DNA from: Streptomyces sp. NBC_01478 | GTDB lineage: Bacteria > Actinomycetota > Actinomycetes > Streptomycetales > Streptomycetaceae | Direction: 5' to 3' | Length of the DNA stretch: 64,000 nucleotides | NCBI RefSeq assembly: GCF_036227225.1 | Contig: NZ_CP109444.1 | Span: 6,863,501-6,927,500, forward strand | Shown here: one piece after another, positions 62,168 to 64,000 of the stretch | Layout of the letters: each line of letters opens with the position of its first letter | How positions within the stretch are numbered: position 1 is the first letter of the stretch | Program-made: the position numbers and the translations under genes | Notes under the pieces: model-generated | Database searches by the model: none | What the model was told of the DNA's origin: nothing | What the model saw: the letters and a program-made list of their open reading frames with translations, nothing else

Positions 62168-62572
62168 CTAAGAGGCGACTTCGTCGCCTGAACCGTCGCC
62201 GGAACCGCCGTCCCCCGGCGTCCACTTGGCGCTCAACGCCGTATAAGCCGCCGTGTTGTCCACGAAGTTGGCCAGGGCTGCAGCGACCACGCTCTGGATC
62301 GCTGTCTGGTCGGGGACGACCATGGCTGTGCCGATGGGCATGATCGTGGTGCGGGCGCTGCCGCGGATGGCGGAGCCGTTGGCGCCGGTTTCGGTGAACT
62401 GGGCGGCCACTGTCACGGGGGCGTAGGTGCCGCTGACCGAGTCGGGGGCGATGATGCTGTTGTAGCTGGAGTCGGAGACGTTGACGTAGATCGTGTGGCC
62501 GGCCTCGGTGATGGTGGCTCGGCCTGCGAAGTCGATGGCCAGGCCCCAGGGTTGGGTCGTGTCGATGTCCAT
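62168..62572 (-). CDS. phage-like hypothetical (tail region)
   Basis: 134 residues from ATG 62572. It has a beta-rich, low-charge sequence, with AIDFAGRATITEAGHTIYVNVSD and ending in a Gly/Ser/Asp tail (GDGGSGDGSGDEVAS). It lies 18 bases after the tail-fibre-like gene on the same strand. No motif identifies it; the position suggests a virion or fibre-associated protein. Confidence 0.65.
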   Translation of the reverse strand: MDIDTTQPWGLAIDFAGRATITEAGHTIYVNVSDSSYNSIIAPDSVSGTYAPVTVAAQFTETGANGSAIRGSARTTIMPIGTAMVVPDQTAIQSVVAAALANFVDNTAAYTALSAKWTPGDGGSGDGSGDEVAS

Positions 62573-62590
62573 AAGTGGTGGTGTCCCTTC

Positions 62591-63286
62591 TCAGGTCTGG
62601 CGGCCGTACATCAGGATCGGGTTGGCGTAGACCGTGCCGGAGGCGCTGGTGACCTGGGCCTGGACCTCGACCTTGAGCTGGGTGCCGTAGACCGAGCCGA
62701 AGTCGGAGCTGATCGGGGCCTCGTAGATGAAGTCCGTGCCGGCGGCGACCGTGCTGCCCCACTGGGCGCCGTTGACGAGGACCTGGACGGAGCCGGTGGC
62801 GCCGGAGCTGGCGCGGGTGTTCATGACCAGGCGCATCTTCGGCTGCCAGACGACGTTGTAGGACATCGCGATCGTCGTCATCGTCGTCAGCGAGGTCTGC
62901 GGCCAGCGGGCCGTGTTCGAGTCCTGTGGTGGCAGCATGTTCAGCCAGGGGCGGGCCAGGCCGCCGGTGTTGATGTCGTCGGAGACGATCTCGCGCTCCG
63001 CCTTGTCGTAGAGGCGCAGCGGTTGCAGGGAGCCGGCGGTGCCGTCGCCGTTGTACATGCTCAGCGCCAACTGGCCGGTCTGGCGGCGGAGTTCGACGCG
63101 GTACTCGTTGGTGCCGGGCCACTTGCCGACCTTGAAGACCGGCGAGCCGGACGACGGGCCGACCTCCAGGGTGCCGCCCGTGACCGTGTTGAGGGCGGGG
63201 CGGGTGTTCACGGCGGTGGAGAGCTGCTGGATGCGGCGTTCCATCTGAGTGAGCCGGTCGATGATGTCTTCGGGGAGCTGGGGCAT
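62591..63286 (-). CDS. phage tail/minor tail protein
   Basis: 231 residues from ATG 63286. It has an N-terminal coiled coil (MERRIQQLSTAVN) and then beta-rich repeats ending in TSASGTVYANPILMYGRQT. The pattern of a short helical trimerisation stalk followed by beta strands fits minor tail or fibre proteins of actinophages. The start overlaps the upstream gene stop as ATGA. Confidence 0.7.
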   Translation of the reverse strand: MPQLPEDIIDRLTQMERRIQQLSTAVNTRPALNTVTGGTLEVGPSSGSPVFKVGKWPGTNEYRVELRRQTGQLALSMYNGDGTAGSLQPLRLYDKAEREIVSDDINTGGLARPWLNMLPPQDSNTARWPQTSLTTMTTIAMSYNVVWQPKMRLVMNTRASSGATGSVQVLVNGAQWGSTVAAGTDFIYEAPISSDFGSVYGTQLKVEVQAQVTSASGTVYANPILMYGRQT

Positions 63287-64000
63287 CAGACCTCCTCCAG
63301 GTAGAGGTCGGCGGTGTCGGGGCGGCCGCGCTGGGCGGGGCTGACCTTGACGCCGATGATCCGGTAGCGGGTGTCGAGGTCCTCGGCGTACCACTCGTCG
63401 GTGATCCGGATGCGGACCGTGCGGCCGATCAGCGCGGCCGGGACCAGGTCGTCGAGGCGCACGCTGATCTCGGGGATCACCACCGCGCCGGTGGCCGCGG
63501 CCAGTTCGGTGCGGGCGAGCGCGGTCAGGGTGGCCGTGTCGGTGATGTCGTTGTGGTCCGAGGTCAGGTCGATGCGGGGGTAACCCGCTTGTCCGATCAG
63601 GTCGTTGGCCACCGCGACCGTGGAGCACAGGGGGCGGGACTCGCTGGCCTGGTCCGTGTTGGTGGAGGCGCCTCGGGCGCGGTCCGTGGTGCCGCCGCGG
63701 GTCGCGTCGCGCGGGAAGGAGTACGACAGGATCGTGCCCGGCCGGTCCATCACCAGGTCGGTGGCGCCGGTGAGGATCTTCGGGCTGCCGAGCCGGAGGC
63801 GGCGTACCCGGGCTCCGGTGGTCGGGTCGGTGTACACCGAGATGTAGTGCTCGAAGCCGTTCTCCAGCGCGGCCAGGGCGTCCAGCGCGTCGAGATAGAC
63901 CGTCTCGTCGCCGTCGCGGTAGCTCGCCGCGCGGGTCACCCCGGAGGTCTCGGTGCCGTAGCTGACGCCGATGTCGCCGCCTGGGAGCGCGGTCTGGAGG
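63286..64000 (-). CDS. phage tail protein (partial, 5' end beyond window)
   Basis: The frame remains open to the right edge, giving about 238 visible residues. It is beta-rich with RVRRLRLGSPKILTGATDLV, and the C-terminal half has ARTELAAATGAVVIPEISVRLDDLVPAALIG and ending PAQRGRPDTADLYLEEV. It is probably a tail or baseplate protein; I recall similar sequences as minor tail proteins of actinophages, but cannot name the family. It is coupled to the downstream gene. Confidence 0.65.
   Translation of the reverse strand, partial: LQTALPGGDIGVSYGTETSGVTRAASYRDGDETVYLDALDALAALENGFEHYISVYTDPTTGARVRRLRLGSPKILTGATDLVMDRPGTILSYSFPRDATRGGTTDRARGASTNTDQASESRPLCSTVAVANDLIGQAGYPRIDLTSDHNDITDTATLTALARTELAAATGAVVIPEISVRLDDLVPAALIGRTVRIRITDEWYAEDLDTRYRIIGVKVSPAQRGRPDTADLYLEEV

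Noticed and set aside
60912..63122. 736-codon minus-strand frame spanning the phage genes
   Set aside because: Only its last 74 codons (from 61136) look like a protein; the rest is Arg/His/Pro-rich shadow of the endolysin and tail genes in another frame.

Overview
The window is a GC-rich actinobacterial chromosome segment and almost certainly Streptomyces. The signs are GTG/TTG starts, strong third-position GC, dense ATGA/GTGA stop-start overlaps, a TTG-initiated 1161-residue RpoB, and a gene order that matches, as I recall it, the SCO4583 to SCO4655 stretch of S. coelicolor. All identifications come from reading the sequence; no database search was run.

Layout. 1-915: 3' part of a polyprenyl diphosphate synthase. 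1162-4286: LolA-like protein plus a two-gene ABC exporter. 4291-10432: small accessory genes, comprising an FMN reductase, a P-loop-like protein lacking its lysines divergent from a TPR protein, a VOC protein, RarD, a YtfG-like reductase divergent from an HxlR regulator, and a small hypothetical. 10494-13503: korAB, a 2-oxoacid:ferredoxin oxidoreductase. 13752-18475: a LuxR-type response regulator, an MDR oxidoreductase and two paralogous sensor kinases. 18736-29992: a tightly overlapped nuoABC-HIJKLMN operon with no nuoD, E, F or G. Several of its subunits carry long low-complexity C-terminal tails. 30183-33307: htpX, a YccF protein, a SUKH protein, a GlsB-like protein and yajQ. 33542-37036: tRNA-Tyr (an SLP1-type attachment gene, here unoccupied), a secreted family 7 alginate lyase, a small Cys protein, an NAD-binding protein and an amidohydrolase homologue with a degraded active site. 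37305-38741: tRNA-Thr, tRNA-Met, rpmG and two MaoC hydratases. 38895-46937: TetR/MFS pair, murB, reductase/TetR pair, an unknown gene, adenosine deaminase and aspartate aminotransferase. 47208-60598: tRNA-Trp, secE, nusG, rplKA, a lipoprotein, rplJL with an L10-type leader and attenuator, rpoB and rpoC. 60661-64000: an opposite-strand phage lysis/tail cluster that begins 9 bases past the rpoC terminator.

How the parts work together. The right half is the conserved transcription/translation core. Its tRNA-Thr, tRNA-Met, rpmG, hadA-like, hadB-like, tRNA-Trp, secE, nusG, rplKA backbone is shared with mycobacteria, but about 8 kb of extra genes sit between the hydratases and tRNA-Trp. The centre is a respiratory block. 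An incomplete complex I that lacks the NADH-input and quinone-site subunits lies close to a ferredoxin-reducing 2-oxoacid oxidoreductase, which suggests ferredoxin-linked or subunit-borrowing function. Local regulators sit beside their targets and perfect or near-perfect dyads mark likely operators. Three genes (SUKH, murB, lipoprotein) have promoters resembling the RecA-independent DNA-damage (PafBC) type. The phage genes at the right edge point to a prophage or phage-derived particle inserted between rpoC and the expected rpsL.
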